This document shows positions 27,993-37,000 of a DNA stretch of 64,000 nucleotides, in pieces (the first letter of the stretch is position 1; each line of letters begins with the position of its first letter). The notes beneath the pieces were generated by a model, which did no database searches, was not told the DNA's origin, and worked only from the letters and a program-made list of their open reading frames with translations. This stretch comes from Myxococcales bacterium (GTDB lineage Bacteria; Myxococcota_A; UBA9160; UBA4427): the NCBI GenBank assembly GCA_022563535.1, contig JADFNE010000008.1, forward strand, positions 32,291 through 96,290, read 5' to 3'. Position numbers and translations under genes: made by a program.

Positions 27993-28628
27993 ATGTCTTT
28001 TCTGAGTAGAACCCCCGCGCTGCCGACCCCCGAACAAGCGTTGAAGGGACGCGACGAACCCATGCCCGTGCACGGAGTTCACGCGGTCAACGGCAACCCG
28101 ACGCTGCCTCCCTTCGAGGGGATGGAGCAAATCATTTTCGGTATGGGATGCTTTTGGGGCGCGGAACGCATGTTCTGGCAGGCCGACGGAGTGCACACGA
28201 CCGCAGTGGGTTACGCGGCGGGACTGACCCCCAACCCAACTTACGAGGAAGTCTGTAGCGGCAGGACCGGGCACAATGAAGTCGTGTTGGTGGCCTTCGA
28301 TGCGCAGAAGACGAGCCTCGAAACGCTGCTCGCGATTTTTTGGGAGGGTCACGACCCGACCCAGGGAATGCGCCAGGGCAACGACACGGGCACCCAGTAC
28401 CGGTCGGGGATCTATGCGACATCCGAGGTGCAGAAGCGGGCGGCCGAGAACAGCCGCGACGTTTTCCAGGCCCTCTTGAGCGATGCAGGCCAGGGAGCCA
28501 TTACCACCGAAATCCTCGACGCACCCGAGTTCTTCTACGCCGAGGACTACCACCAGCAGTATCTAGCCAAAAATCCGAACGGCTATTGCGGGTTGGGGGG
28601 CACGGGCTTTTCATATCCCGTTTCGTAG
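27993..28628 (+). CDS. msrA: Peptide-methionine (S)-S-oxide reductase
   Basis: Reduces methionine S-sulfoxide in proteins, with thioredoxin as reductant. The 211 residues match E. coli MsrA (212) closely in layout: an N-terminal arm [11 protein letters not shown], the active site [14 protein letters not shown] with catalytic Cys in [19 protein letters not shown] and the C-terminal [13 protein letters not shown]. The resolving Cys in GYCG is present. The second recycling Cys of E. coli, eight residues later, is replaced here (GTGFSYPVS). ATG 27993 is the family start; the frame is open far upstream inside the HupE-like gene but unrelated. Convergent with the next gene. Confidence 0.95.
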   Translation: MSFLSRTPALPTPEQALKGRDEPMPVHGVHAVNGNPTLPPFEGMEQIIFGMGCFWGAERMFWQADGVHTTAVGYAAGLTPNPTYEEVCSGRTGHNEVVLVAFDAQKTSLETLLAIFWEGHDPTQGMRQGNDTGTQYRSGIYATSEVQKRAAENSRDVFQALLSDAGQGAITTEILDAPEFFYAEDYHQQYLAKNPNGYCGLGGTGFSYPVS

Positions 28629-28643
28629 CCGAGCGTAACTCGG

Positions 28644-30215
28644 TCACCAGAAATAGTGATTGCTATCGAGATGTGCACGGACCGACGCTTCGAGGTTTTG
28701 GTAGCCCTCGGCGCTGAGCTTGGATTCCAATCGCCGCAAGGGAACGGGGACGATGCCCCGCTCGCGATAGCGAATGAAGTCTCGATTGAACACGGCCGTG
28801 TTCGTGCTGCGAAAATAATTTCCCTGTTCGGCATCGCTGCGATCCATCAGCTGGAACTGTTGACGAAGTCGGAAGAAGGTGTGGAACTCGAGTCGATTGA
28901 CGAGAGTCTGCGCATACGTCGATGCCAGGATCAGGCTCGCTAGCACAAGGCTGGCGATGGCTCGTCGCGGACCGCTCTTTGCGTTCCGCAGCCCGTCGAC
29001 CACCGCCACTGCGGGCAGCGACAACACCGGCAGAGCAAAAAGCAGGTAGCGCGGTCCATAGCTGGCTTCGGCTGTCCAATAGGTGTAGCTGCTGTAGATG
29101 AAGAACATCGAGGCAAAGCATGACCAGGCGAGCAGCAACTCGGCGTGATTGCGCTTCCACATCCGTGGAATTCCGAGCAGGGCGACCGCGAGCAGTGGGA
29201 AGTGAATGAAAATGCTGTAGCGCGGGGCAAAGAGATAAGCGGGGATCGATTCTGCGAGGCTCGCGCCAAACAGGTTTGTTTCGCGCTCGTAGCCCGTGTT
29301 GAACGGCGCGCCGAACTTGAGATTGTTCACCCAAAAGACGATTGCGCCCAGGGCCAACAGGGGCACGACGCCGTAGCAAAAATATGTCTTTGCGTTGCTG
29401 CGCAGATCTGAAATGACGTGGGCCGCGACATTGGAACGGCCGTCCCAGCCGATCAACACGAGCGCAATTCCAAGCACTCCGATCAACGGAGCAAAAGCGA
29501 GTTTCACGAGACAGAGTGCTGAAAGCGAAACGACGCACCACAGTAGATCTCGCGCGCCACCCACGGTTTCGCTGCCCGACCGGCGAGCGAAGCGCAGCAA
29601 AAACAACATTGCAGTGGAAAAGAGCAGGACCTGGTAAATCTGCGACGACTGCGCGCGGGTGTAGTTCCACAGATAGGTCGAATACAGGCAAGCCAGGACG
29701 AATGACGAGGCCGTGAGCCCACTCTCGGTGTAGAGCCGCGCGAGTCGGTAGAGCACGAGCGCGAGCAGTCCGCTGAGCAGGAGATTGAAACCGTTCAAGA
29801 GCAGCAGCCGACGCTTGATCTGGTAGGGGCCCGAATTCTCGCCGAAAATTTTGGAGGGCTCTGACATCTCGCTTTGGCCGAGCACAAAGCGTTCGAATGC
29901 CAGGGGCAGGGCGTAGACGAGGGTGTTGCCAATTCCGTACTTCGAGTACCAATACCCCGTGTTCGAGTTGAAGACGAAGTAGGGCGCGTTTGCTGTAACG
30001 CTTTCGGCCACGCTCGGGCGAACCACCAGGCGTCCTTGATAGACGAGGGATTCGGCCTCCATCTCCCATGCGTTGACGTCGCCGTCGTAGCGGAACGCGG
30101 GCATCGAGAGAAAGCCAATCGCAAAGACGAGGCCCAGCAGGCCAAAGAGCCATGGATCCCGTTCAGGTCCTGCGTGCGCTCGAGCTTGTGGGAGAGCCGA
30201 ACCCGTTGCTGCCAT
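28644..30215 (-). CDS. Polytopic membrane protein, glycosyltransferase-like (GT39/ArnT-like topology)
   Basis: A 523-residue protein with an N-terminal span, a periplasmic loop beginning RYDGDVNAWEME and NSNTGYWYSKYGIG, then about nine further spans and a hydrophilic tail (residues ~470-523). An acidic residue in the first loop and this layout recall lipid-linked-sugar mannosyl/arabinosyl transferases, but no decisive catalytic motif is seen. ATG 30215 has no clear ribosome site; the start could be a little downstream. Same strand as, and 77 nt downstream of, the TonB-dependent receptor; convergent with msrA at 15 nt. Confidence 0.65.
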   Translation of the reverse strand: MAATGSALPQARAHAGPERDPWLFGLLGLVFAIGFLSMPAFRYDGDVNAWEMEAESLVYQGRLVVRPSVAESVTANAPYFVFNSNTGYWYSKYGIGNTLVYALPLAFERFVLGQSEMSEPSKIFGENSGPYQIKRRLLLLNGFNLLLSGLLALVLYRLARLYTESGLTASSFVLACLYSTYLWNYTRAQSSQIYQVLLFSTAMLFLLRFARRSGSETVGGARDLLWCVVSLSALCLVKLAFAPLIGVLGIALVLIGWDGRSNVAAHVISDLRSNAKTYFCYGVVPLLALGAIVFWVNNLKFGAPFNTGYERETNLFGASLAESIPAYLFAPRYSIFIHFPLLAVALLGIPRMWKRNHAELLLAWSCFASMFFIYSSYTYWTAEASYGPRYLLFALPVLSLPAVAVVDGLRNAKSGPRRAIASLVLASLILASTYAQTLVNRLEFHTFFRLRQQFQLMDRSDAEQGNYFRSTNTAVFNRDFIRYRERGIVPVPLRRLESKLSAEGYQNLEASVRAHLDSNHYFW

Positions 30216-30292
30216 GGCGTGATGCTAGCAGCCCGACAAAAAAGGCTTCGGTTGCCACGCGCGATTCTTCGACCCGTTCCCTGCTGCGCTTA

Positions 30293-32418
30293 CTAGAAAT
30301 TCAGAACGATTTTGGTGTAGAAGGCGCGCGGGATTTTGGTACCGGAAATGAAGAGTTCCGAGTTCCACTCGTCGTGCCCGGCGTCGAACAGATTCTCCAC
30401 CGTGAACGAAACCTCGACGTTTTCGCTCGGCCGCCAAGCGGTGCGCAGGTCGAAACGGTGGTACCCAGCGACCTTTTGTTTACCAACCATTGCGACTTTG
30501 CTTACATACCAATAGGCGGTGTCGAACTCGACGTCGTAGGGGAAGTTCATGTGTGAGCGCAGGCCTATGGTGTGGTGAGATTCCGTGCGGCCTCTGTCCT
30601 GTTCTTCGTCTCTGCCGATCGGGTTTCCTTCTCCGTCCAATAGATTGCCGATGTGGTTTCCCGCATCGCGATCCGCATCTACATCGATGTAGCTGTAGGT
30701 TGCGTCGATCCACCACTTCTTCACGATTGCATGATCCTCGAGTACTTGAACCCGGGCGAAGAACTCAAAACCCCAGGCAACGCCGCTGCCGTGGTTCGTG
30801 TAGATGCGATTGATTACGGTGATTGGGACGGTTCCGGTCATCGCCGCGGAAAGATTGACTGGGACGCTGGCAACGTCGGAAATATTCAGATCGTTGTAGT
30901 CATTGTAGTACGCAGCCAGGTCCAGATGGATCCAATCAGTTGGCTGCAATCGAACGCCTGCTTCGTAGGCCATCAGGTTTTCCGCCTCGAGGTTGCGGGT
31001 TCCCGAGTTCTGGGTTGCGATAAATCGGGAATCGCCCAACAAGGGGTTTTCGACAATATTGATTGTGCTGGCGTCGTCGCGAGCGCGACTTGGGGTGTGC
31101 ACCGCTCTCGACACCGATCCCCAGACGGTCATCGTTTCATTGGGAATGAAAGCGAACCGGAGGCTGGGTTGGATTTCGAAACCAGACATGTCGTTGTCTT
31201 CGAGCTTGGTTCCCAAGGTGAATCGGAGCTTGTCTTCCCAAGTACGCGCTTCAGCCTGGACAAAGCCGCTGAGTAAATCGAAGTTTCTGCTGGGTGGGGT
31301 AATCGTCAAGACATCGAAGAGCCCCAACGAGGGAACCGGTGTGAAGGCTGCTGGATTCGATGTCTGTGAACTGTCACTGCGATGCCGGTACTCTCCGCCC
31401 CAAACGAGATCGAGCCAGGGAAACGGAGCGATCTGGTGCTTGAGTTCGAGGTCGAAGGTATCGAGTTCATAATTCAGGATGTTGGAGTTTCGATCAGTTC
31501 GGTCGTAGTAGAACTGTACCGATGCGTTATGAGTGTCCGAAAACTTGTGTGTGTAGCGGCTGAGCAAGTTTCCGCCTCCAAGCTTGAAGCTGCCCTCGGA
31601 ACCCGCCACGGTGCCGTCATCGGATCCTTTGTACAGATCGCCTTGTAGGGTGAATTCGCCGGATTTGCCAACCTTGGCATCCAGTCGAAAACCCGTGCGA
31701 ACCTGATCCCAGGCGTCGTGTGGGGGGATGCTTCCTTCCTGGTTGTTCTTTCCGAGCTTGAAACGTTCGCGGTCGAAGTGCTTGAGGTAGACGCGAAAGT
31801 GCACGTCTTTGGCGAGGCTCCCTCCGTATTGAACGACGCCCGCCCCCGGTTTCTCGTAGCTGCCAACACCGGTCTCAACGTGCCAGCCCGGGGTATCTGC
31901 CGCGGACTTGGTCACAATGTTGATCACGCCGTTGACCGCGTTGGCACCCCAGACCGTTCCCCCCTGCCCCCGAATGACCTCGATGCGATCAATATTTGCG
32001 AGGGGGAGATCTTGCACGTCCCAAAACACGCCCGCGAACAGGGGCGTGTAGACGCTGCGCCCATCGATCAACACGAGGAGTTTGTCCGAGAAGTTTCCGT
32101 TGAATCCGCGCACGGAGATCGCGTATTGGCTCGATGAGAGCTGTGCAACCTGCACGCCTGGAACCAATCGCAACAGTTCGGGGATGGTGCGCATTCCGGA
32201 TCGTCAATGTCTTCGCTGGTAATGACGAACGCCGCCGCCGGGGCCTCGAAAGCGCGTTCAGACTTTTTCGAAACCGATGTGATCTCCATCGACATCAAAT
32301 CTTCGATATCGAACGAGGCGAGATCGATTTCGGCTCGTACCTGTGTTCCGGCCAGCAGACCGACCGACAGGCAGGCGACGAGTATCGTGAGACAGGTCGT
32401 CTCTCGAAGTCTAATCAT
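30293..32418 (-). pseudogene. TonB-dependent receptor with single-base frameshift
   Basis: Outer-membrane receptor for TonB-driven uptake. ATG 32418, preceded by GGAGGAGGCC, starts a signal peptide (LTILVACLSVGLLAG, ending VRA-EI). A plug domain follows: SKKSERAFEAPAAAFVITSEDI. At 32206/32205 one base is missing. Restoring any of A, C or G there gives SEDI-(R/G)-RSGMRTIPELLRL and continues through VRGFNGNFSDKLLVLIDGRS, IDRIEVIRGQGGTVWGANA and the 22-strand barrel to the terminal YTKIVLNF. The barrel part (30293-32194) is intact at 633 residues. As written, the protein would stop after about 116 residues. This is either a real mutation or a sequencing/assembly error. Substrate unknown. Confidence 0.88.
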
Positions 32419-32509
32419 GGCCTCCTCCGGACGCAGGACGTCATCCCGAATCACACGATTCGAGTCAGCCCAAATACTTACATGAGCATCGGAAGGCGAG
32501 TGGGTGGCT

Positions 32510-32761
32510 TTAGATGCGACCTTTGATCATCTGGCTTCTCAGGTGATCCATCGCCGCTTGAAGGTTGCTGACGCGGAATCGGCGGTGAGAACGAGTGGCT
32601 CCCCGCGATTGCGAGCGGGGAGCCTTGGCGCGAGACGATGTTCCCGAGAAATCGAGCGCGACTCTGGCGAAGAAAGTGCGAGGGATCCTGGTCATGGGAA
32701 TGAACGGCTCGGAGTTCCATTCCGGGTGCTCACCATCAAATACGTTCTGTACGGCGGAACT
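32510..32761 (-). pseudogene. C-terminal remnant of a second TonB-dependent receptor
   Basis: On the minus strand the frame from 32761 reads SSAVQNVFDGEHPEWNSE, then FIPMTRIPRTFFARVALDF. It lines up with the C-terminal end of the neighbouring receptor (VENLFDAGHDEWNSELF, then ISGTKIPRAFYTKIVLNF). Only about 40 residues of barrel remain. The usual stop after the terminal Phe (32648) is absent and the frame runs on for ~45 unrelated residues to TAA 32510. The homology begins right at the stop of the F420-type oxidoreductase gene (32764), so the upstream part was lost at that junction. Same orientation as the frameshifted receptor, consistent with a decayed tandem copy. Confidence 0.75.
32597..32624. 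repeat. Perfect 10-bp hairpin in the receptor remnant region
   Basis: GGCTCCCCGC (32597-32606) and GCGGGGAGCC (32615-32624) form a perfect 10-bp stem with an 8-nt loop. It lies about 25 nt beyond the point where the remnant receptor should have ended and could be its old transcription terminator. No T-run follows on either strand, so efficiency as an intrinsic terminator is doubtful. Confidence 0.6.
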
Positions 32762-32763
32762 TT

Positions 32764-33780
32764 CTAGAGCAAGAACTCCGCCATCATCCGCATCGCATCC
32801 ACGTCGTGGTTTGCGAGCAGCAGGCTCGTCACGGGACTTTTCTTCCAGACCTCGAGCCGTTCCTTGATTCGATCCCTCGAACCACAGAGCGAGATCTCGT
32901 CCGCAAAGGCGTCTGGCACCGCGGCAATGGCCTCGGGCCGTTTTCCGTCAGCGAAGAGTTCCTGGATCTCGTGGGCCTCTTGCCCGTATCCCATGCGGCT
33001 CATCAAATCCAGGTGGAAGTTTTTGCCCTTGGCCCCCATCCCGCCAATATAGAAACCGAGCATGGCTTTGACTGGCGCCAACGCTTGTTCGAGATCTTCG
33101 TCGACGTTCACCATGACGAACTGCGAAATCTCGAAGTCGGGTTTCACGTTCTTCAGAGAGTCTGCATAGATCTCGGGTCGGAACGGGTTGGTGTACAGCG
33201 GCAGCCAGCCGTCGGCGATCTCGGCGGCCAGCGCCACGTTCTTTGGACCTTCTGCGCCCATGAAGATTGGCAAGTCGGCGCGCAGAGGATGGGTGATCGA
33301 GCGCAGGGACTTGCCCAGATTCCACGACCCCTCGCCCTTGTAGGGCAGGGGATAATGAGGTCCGTCGCTCGACACCGGATCTTCTCGCGCCAGTACTTGA
33401 CGGATGATCCCAATATATTCGCGGGTTCGAGAGAGGGGCTTGCTGAAGGGTTGTCCATACCAACCCTCAACCACCTGGGGTCCAGAGACGCCTAGGCCGA
33501 GAATCATGCGACCGCCGGAAAGGTGGTCGAGGGTGAGTGCCGCCATTGCGGTGGCGGTGGGCGTGCGGGCGGACAACTGTACGACGGAGGTTCCGAGGCG
33601 GATCTTTGAGGTGTGGGCACCAATCCAGGCGAGCGGGGTGAAGGCGTCCGAACCCCAGGCCTCTGCGGTCCAGACTGAATCGAAGCCGAGTTGCTCGGCT
33701 TGCTGGGCGGTTTCAATCGCGTTGGGCGACGGCTGCGCGCCCCAGTAACCGAGTTGGACTCCGAGCTTCAGATCGGACAT
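32764..33780 (-). CDS. LLM class F420-dependent oxidoreductase (bacterial luciferase fold)
   Basis: A 338-residue TIM-barrel flavin/F420 enzyme. It starts LKLGVQLGYWGAQPSPN and shows AEQLGFDSVWTAEAWG, SKIRLGTSVVQLSARTPTATAM, GGRMILGLGVSGPQVVEGWYG and DLPIFMGAEGPKNV, the pattern of one F420-dependent subfamily common in Actinobacteria and metagenomic lineages. The substrate is unknown. A second, different member lies at 57299-58315. The stop is immediately followed by the receptor remnant. The sirtuin gene is 41 nt upstream on the same strand, so co-transcription is plausible. Confidence 0.88.
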   Translation of the reverse strand: MSDLKLGVQLGYWGAQPSPNAIETAQQAEQLGFDSVWTAEAWGSDAFTPLAWIGAHTSKIRLGTSVVQLSARTPTATAMAALTLDHLSGGRMILGLGVSGPQVVEGWYGQPFSKPLSRTREYIGIIRQVLAREDPVSSDGPHYPLPYKGEGSWNLGKSLRSITHPLRADLPIFMGAEGPKNVALAAEIADGWLPLYTNPFRPEIYADSLKNVKPDFEISQFVMVNVDEDLEQALAPVKAMLGFYIGGMGAKGKNFHLDLMSRMGYGQEAHEIQELFADGKRPEAIAAVPDAFADEISLCGSRDRIKERLEVWKKSPVTSLLLANHDVDAMRMMAEFLL

Positions 33781-33821
33781 AGGTACTCCCAGCGAACGGT
33801 GGAGGATTGACGAGCATCGAT

Positions 33822-34754
33822 CTAAGGCGATGGATACGCCCCGAGATCGGCAACCAGAGCGGGAAGCAAATCGCTGATGCTCCCTCGCAGTACAAGATCG
33901 GCAATGTCGTCCATCTCAGTGGGACCGCCGTTGATGATGATGACTCGCGCCCCCTCGCTCTTGGCGAGGGGGATGACATTGTTGATCGGATACACAGAGA
34001 GTGTCGAGCCGATGGCGATGGCGAGATCGCAACTCGATGCCGCCTGCTCACTTCGTTGCAGGTCTTCTTCCACGAGTCCCTGACCGAACGAAATCGTTGC
34101 CGCCTTGAGGATGCCGCCACACTTCAGGCAGGCCGGATCCTCTTCTCCTCTTCGGACTCGCTCGAGCGCGAGTTCCATCGGTCCGCGATCCTCACATTGC
34201 ATACACATGACCTCGCGAACCGTGCCGTGAATTTCGACGATGCGATCGACGGTACTACCCGCTTTGTGGTGCAACCCGTCAATGTTCTGGGTGATCAAAG
34301 TGTCGAGTCGACCTTGACGCTCGAGTTCGACCAGGGCGAGATGCCCCGCATTGGGCTCACGTCGGCCAAAATCGGATTCGAGCTTGGCCTGCCACGACGC
34401 GACGCGCACCTCGGGTTCGGCCATGTAGTTCTGCAAGGTCGCCATCTTTTCCGCAGCGGGGTTCTTCGTCCACAGACCCTCGGGTCCGCGAAAATCGGGG
34501 ATGCCCGAGTCGGTCGAAATCCCCGCCCCGGTGAGCACCATGATGCGGTTGGCCTGGCGGATGAGCTGCCGGGCGAGCGCGATCGATTCTTGGGATGCGG
34601 GGGCGGCCTCAGGGCCTGTGGGGGAGTCGATCTCTGGCATCTCCCGATTGTTGCACGATGTGGCCGCGGAAGCGCCTGTCCCCCCGAGTATTGTCGGCGT
34701 TGGCTGGGATTGCAGTCGAGCACCCCACGGGCTATCAGGATCGTCTACACTCAT
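33822..34754 (-). CDS. NAD-dependent protein deacylase, Sir2 family
   Basis: Removes acyl groups from lysines using NAD. Sequence shows the NAD pocket VLTGAGISTDSGIPDFRG, the TQNIDGLHHKAGS segment, the catalytic His in VEIHGT and a zinc ribbon CMQC ... CLKC. ATG 34754 with GAGGGG upstream gives 310 residues; ATG 34640 would also keep the whole catalytic core but has GGAG directly against it, an unusable spacing. The N-terminal ~50 residues are low-complexity and variable. Divergent from the antiporter operon across 103 nt. Confidence 0.92.
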   Translation of the reverse strand: MSVDDPDSPWGARLQSQPTPTILGGTGASAATSCNNREMPEIDSPTGPEAAPASQESIALARQLIRQANRIMVLTGAGISTDSGIPDFRGPEGLWTKNPAAEKMATLQNYMAEPEVRVASWQAKLESDFGRREPNAGHLALVELERQGRLDTLITQNIDGLHHKAGSTVDRIVEIHGTVREVMCMQCEDRGPMELALERVRRGEEDPACLKCGGILKAATISFGQGLVEEDLQRSEQAASSCDLAIAIGSTLSVYPINNVIPLAKSEGARVIIINGGPTEMDDIADLVLRGSISDLLPALVADLGAYPSP

Positions 34755-34857
34755 CTGCCCCTCAGGGCGGATAACGGTAATGAATCGAAGGGGATACAAG
34801 GTCTAAGCGCGGGGCGTTCTCACGCCTTCGGGCGATGAACCCGGTTGGGGGGTAGGG

Positions 34858-35331
34858 ATGCAGGCGCTCGTTCTCTTCATACATCTGGCGATATTCTGGC
34901 TGCTTTGGTCCGGCCACTACCAGCCCGTCATGTTGGCCTACGGCGCGCTTTCTTGCGCCTTGGTCGTGGCCGCGTGTGTGCGCACCGGACTGGTCGATCG
35001 AGAGAGCCTTCCCTACCACATGTTCTTTCGTTCCTGGGTCTACCTGCCCTGGCTGTTGTTCGAGATCGTAAAGTCGAACATTGATGTGGCAAAGATCATC
35101 CTGAATCCGATGCTCCCGATGCGCCCACATATTCTTCGTACCAAGGCCTCCCAGCAGACCGACGTGGGACGCGTAATCTTTGCCAACTCGATCACCCTCA
35201 CGCCGGGCACCATCACCCTGGCGGTGCGCGAGGGCGAGATGGTCGTCCACGCACTCTCCGACGAATTTGCGGCGGGACTCGAGACCGGTGAGATGAACCA
35301 GCGGGTCTGTGTGCTGGAGGGTCGGGGCTAG
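34858..35331 (+). CDS. mrpE: Cation/proton antiporter subunit E (MrpE/MnhE/MbhA)
   Basis: A 157-residue membrane subunit: two to three N-terminal spans (LVLFIHLAIFWLLWSG, VMLAYGALSCALVVAA), the MFFRSWVYLPWLLFEIVKSN segment, and a soluble C-terminal domain with FANSITLTPGTITL, the MrpE signature. It is the first gene of a ten-gene operon on the plus strand. In classical mrp operons E is fifth; as first gene it matches mbhA of the archaeal membrane-bound hydrogenase. ATG 34858 has GGGGGG 5 nt upstream. Overlaps mrpF by 1 nt. Confidence 0.92.
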   Translation: MQALVLFIHLAIFWLLWSGHYQPVMLAYGALSCALVVAACVRTGLVDRESLPYHMFFRSWVYLPWLLFEIVKSNIDVAKIILNPMLPMRPHILRTKASQQTDVGRVIFANSITLTPGTITLAVREGEMVVHALSDEFAAGLETGEMNQRVCVLEGRG

Positions 35332-35606
35332 TGTTTGTCGTGGCGACCGCCGCCATCCTGGCGACGATGTTGATGGCCCTGGTCCGCGCCTTTCGCGGCC
35401 CGACCGTGTTTGATCGCGTGCAGGCGGTCAACATGATGGGGACCAAGACGGTGCTGCTGATCGCGGTCAGCGGGTTCCTGACCGGTCGTCCGGAGTGGCT
35501 CGATCTCGCCATTCTCTACGCGCTGATGAACTTCATCGGCATGCTGGCCCTGTTGCGCTTCAGTCGCTTCGGGAGTCTCGCAGGCGAGGGGGAGGACCAG
35601 TCGTGA
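35331..35606 (+). CDS. mrpF: Cation/proton antiporter subunit F (MrpF/MnhF/MbhB)
   Basis: A 91-residue, three-span membrane subunit with the family segment FRGPTVFDRVQAVNMMGTK and a conserved acidic span WLDLAILYALMNFIGMLALLR. GTG 35331 overlaps the last base of the mrpE stop codon, so translation is coupled. Subunits E, F and G form the small accessory module of Mrp antiporters and of the antiporter half of membrane-bound hydrogenase. Overlaps mrpG by 4 nt. Confidence 0.92.
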   Translation: MFVVATAAILATMLMALVRAFRGPTVFDRVQAVNMMGTKTVLLIAVSGFLTGRPEWLDLAILYALMNFIGMLALLRFSRFGSLAGEGEDQS

Positions 35607-35992
35607 GCGCCGATCCGAGCGTGTTCGTCGCAAGCGCCCTCGATCTCGTCAGTTGGATCTGCCTGGTGATCGGCTCGCTGTTCTGCTTGATCGGTGGAAT
35701 CGGCATGCTGCGCATGCCCGATTTTTATACGCGGGGGCACGCGGCCGGGGTGACCGACACCCTCGGAGCCGGGTTGATCCTGCTGGGTTTGATGTTTCAG
35801 GCGGGCTTTGGCCTGGTTGCGGTGAAACTTGCGATGGTGCTCTTCTTCCTCTTCGTCACGAGCCCGACCTCGACCCACGCGCTGTTCAAATCCGCCTACG
35901 CCAAAGGATTGCGTTGGGATCTGTCACGAGACGCGGCGCACGCAACGCAATCGAACGAGACAGCGGGAGGCACCCGTGACGGTTCCGGTTGA
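35603..35992 (+). CDS. mrpG: Cation/proton antiporter subunit G (MrpG/MnhG/MbhC)
   Basis: A 129-residue membrane subunit. GTG 35603 (GTGA overlap with mrpF, GGAGG upstream) begins SADPSVFVASALDLVSWICL; the upstream extension of the frame is inside mrpF. Three spans include LIGGIGMLRMPDFYTRGHAAG, the MrpG hallmark, and ALFKSAYAKGLRWDL closes the conserved part. Overlaps the next gene by 17 nt. Confidence 0.92.
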   Translation: MSADPSVFVASALDLVSWICLVIGSLFCLIGGIGMLRMPDFYTRGHAAGVTDTLGAGLILLGLMFQAGFGLVAVKLAMVLFFLFVTSPTSTHALFKSAYAKGLRWDLSRDAAHATQSNETAGGTRDGSG

Positions 35993-36548
35993 GTTCTTCT
36001 TGTTCGTCTTCCTGATTGCGATCGCGATGTCGGTGGCGTGGGTGCGCGATCTGTTTGCGGCCGGGATGCTGCTCGGAATCTTCAGCCTGGTTTCGGCGGG
36101 CATGATGCTGTTGATGGATGCGGTCGACGTGTCTTTTACCGAAGCCGCGGTGGGGGCCGGGGTTTCGACGGTGTTGTTTCTCGGCGCTTTGAGTCTCACG
36201 GATTCTTCCGAAAAGTCTTCAATCCAGCACCATTGGACCGGCCTGCTCGTGGTGCTCGGTACCGGTTCACTGCTGATCTTTGGCACCCTCGACATGCCTT
36301 ATTACGGTGACCCGGCGGCGCCCATTCATAATCACGTCGCCCCGGAGTACCTCCTTGGTTCGAGAGTCGATATCGAGATTCCGAACGTCGTGACTTCGGT
36401 GCTGGCCAGCTACCGCGGCTTCGACACCTTTGGAGAAGTCGCCGTGGTGTTTACCGCGGCAGTGGGGGCCATGTTGCTCCTCGGCGGCGCCCGGCGGCGT
36501 ACAGCCGCCAGTTCGACCGGCCCCGACGGCCCACCCGGAGGAGCGTGA
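35976..36548 (+). CDS. Antiporter subunit matching the C-terminal part of MrpA (MbhD+MbhE-like, DUF4040)
   Basis: A 190-residue membrane protein. GTG 35976 has GGGAGG upstream; the longer frame lies inside mrpG. Residues ~5-75 are three spans of the DUF4040/MbhD type (VRDLFAAGMLLGIFSLVSA, FTEAAVGAGVSTVLFLGAL). Residues ~85-180 match MbhE: HHWTGLLVVLGTGSLL, then SVLASYRGFDTFGEVAVVFTA with the conserved acidic residue. In classical Mrp systems this is the tail of the large MrpA; here it is a free protein, and MbhD and MbhE are joined. Overlaps mrpB by one base. Confidence 0.87.
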   Translation: MTVPVEFFLFVFLIAIAMSVAWVRDLFAAGMLLGIFSLVSAGMMLLMDAVDVSFTEAAVGAGVSTVLFLGALSLTDSSEKSSIQHHWTGLLVVLGTGSLLIFGTLDMPYYGDPAAPIHNHVAPEYLLGSRVDIEIPNVVTSVLASYRGFDTFGEVAVVFTAAVGAMLLLGGARRRTAASSTGPDGPPGGA

Positions 36549-37000
36549 TGGCTGATCTCATCCACCGCCGTCCGGTGCGCGAAAACTTGATTCTGCGCGT
36601 GGTCGCAAAATCGTTGTTCCCGATCATTCTGCTCTTTGCCCTCTATGTGCAGTTTCACGGCGACTTCGGTCCCGGTGGCGGCTTCCAGGCCGGGGTGATT
36701 TTCTCCGCCGGCTGGATTCTCTACGGCCTCGTTTTTGGGCTCGCGGATCTGCAGCGCGCTCTGCCTCCTCGTTGGGTGGAGATCGGAACCGCAACGGGAA
36801 TTCTTCTTTATGGGGGTGTGGGACTGGTGTCGCTGTTCCGGCACGGCAACTTTCTCGCCTATGCCGTGCTCGACCATCACAGCACGGTTCACGGTCTGCA
36901 TCGAGGCATTTTCTGGATCGAACTCGGAGTCGGGATCACGGTGGCCTCGGTGATGGTCGCGATCTTTTACGCATTCGCGGGGCGGGCGAATCAGCGATGA
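36548..37000 (+). CDS. mrpB: Cation/proton antiporter subunit B (MrpB/MnhB/MbhF)
   Basis: A 150-residue, four-span subunit of the MnhB domain family: LILRVVAKSLFPIILLFALY, then VQFHGDFGPGGGFQAGVIFS, the family's most conserved segment, and DHHSTVHGLHRGIFWIELGVG. ATG 36548 follows GGAGGAG; an in-frame GTG one codon earlier is possible. Overlaps mrpC by 4 nt. Confidence 0.92.
   Translation: MADLIHRRPVRENLILRVVAKSLFPIILLFALYVQFHGDFGPGGGFQAGVIFSAGWILYGLVFGLADLQRALPPRWVEIGTATGILLYGGVGLVSLFRHGNFLAYAVLDHHSTVHGLHRGIFWIELGVGITVASVMVAIFYAFAGRANQR

Noticed and set aside
32195..32215. Programmed frameshift in the TonB-dependent receptor
   Set aside because: No slippery heptamer is present, and the -1 frame has TGA at the junction, so slippage cannot join the two halves here.
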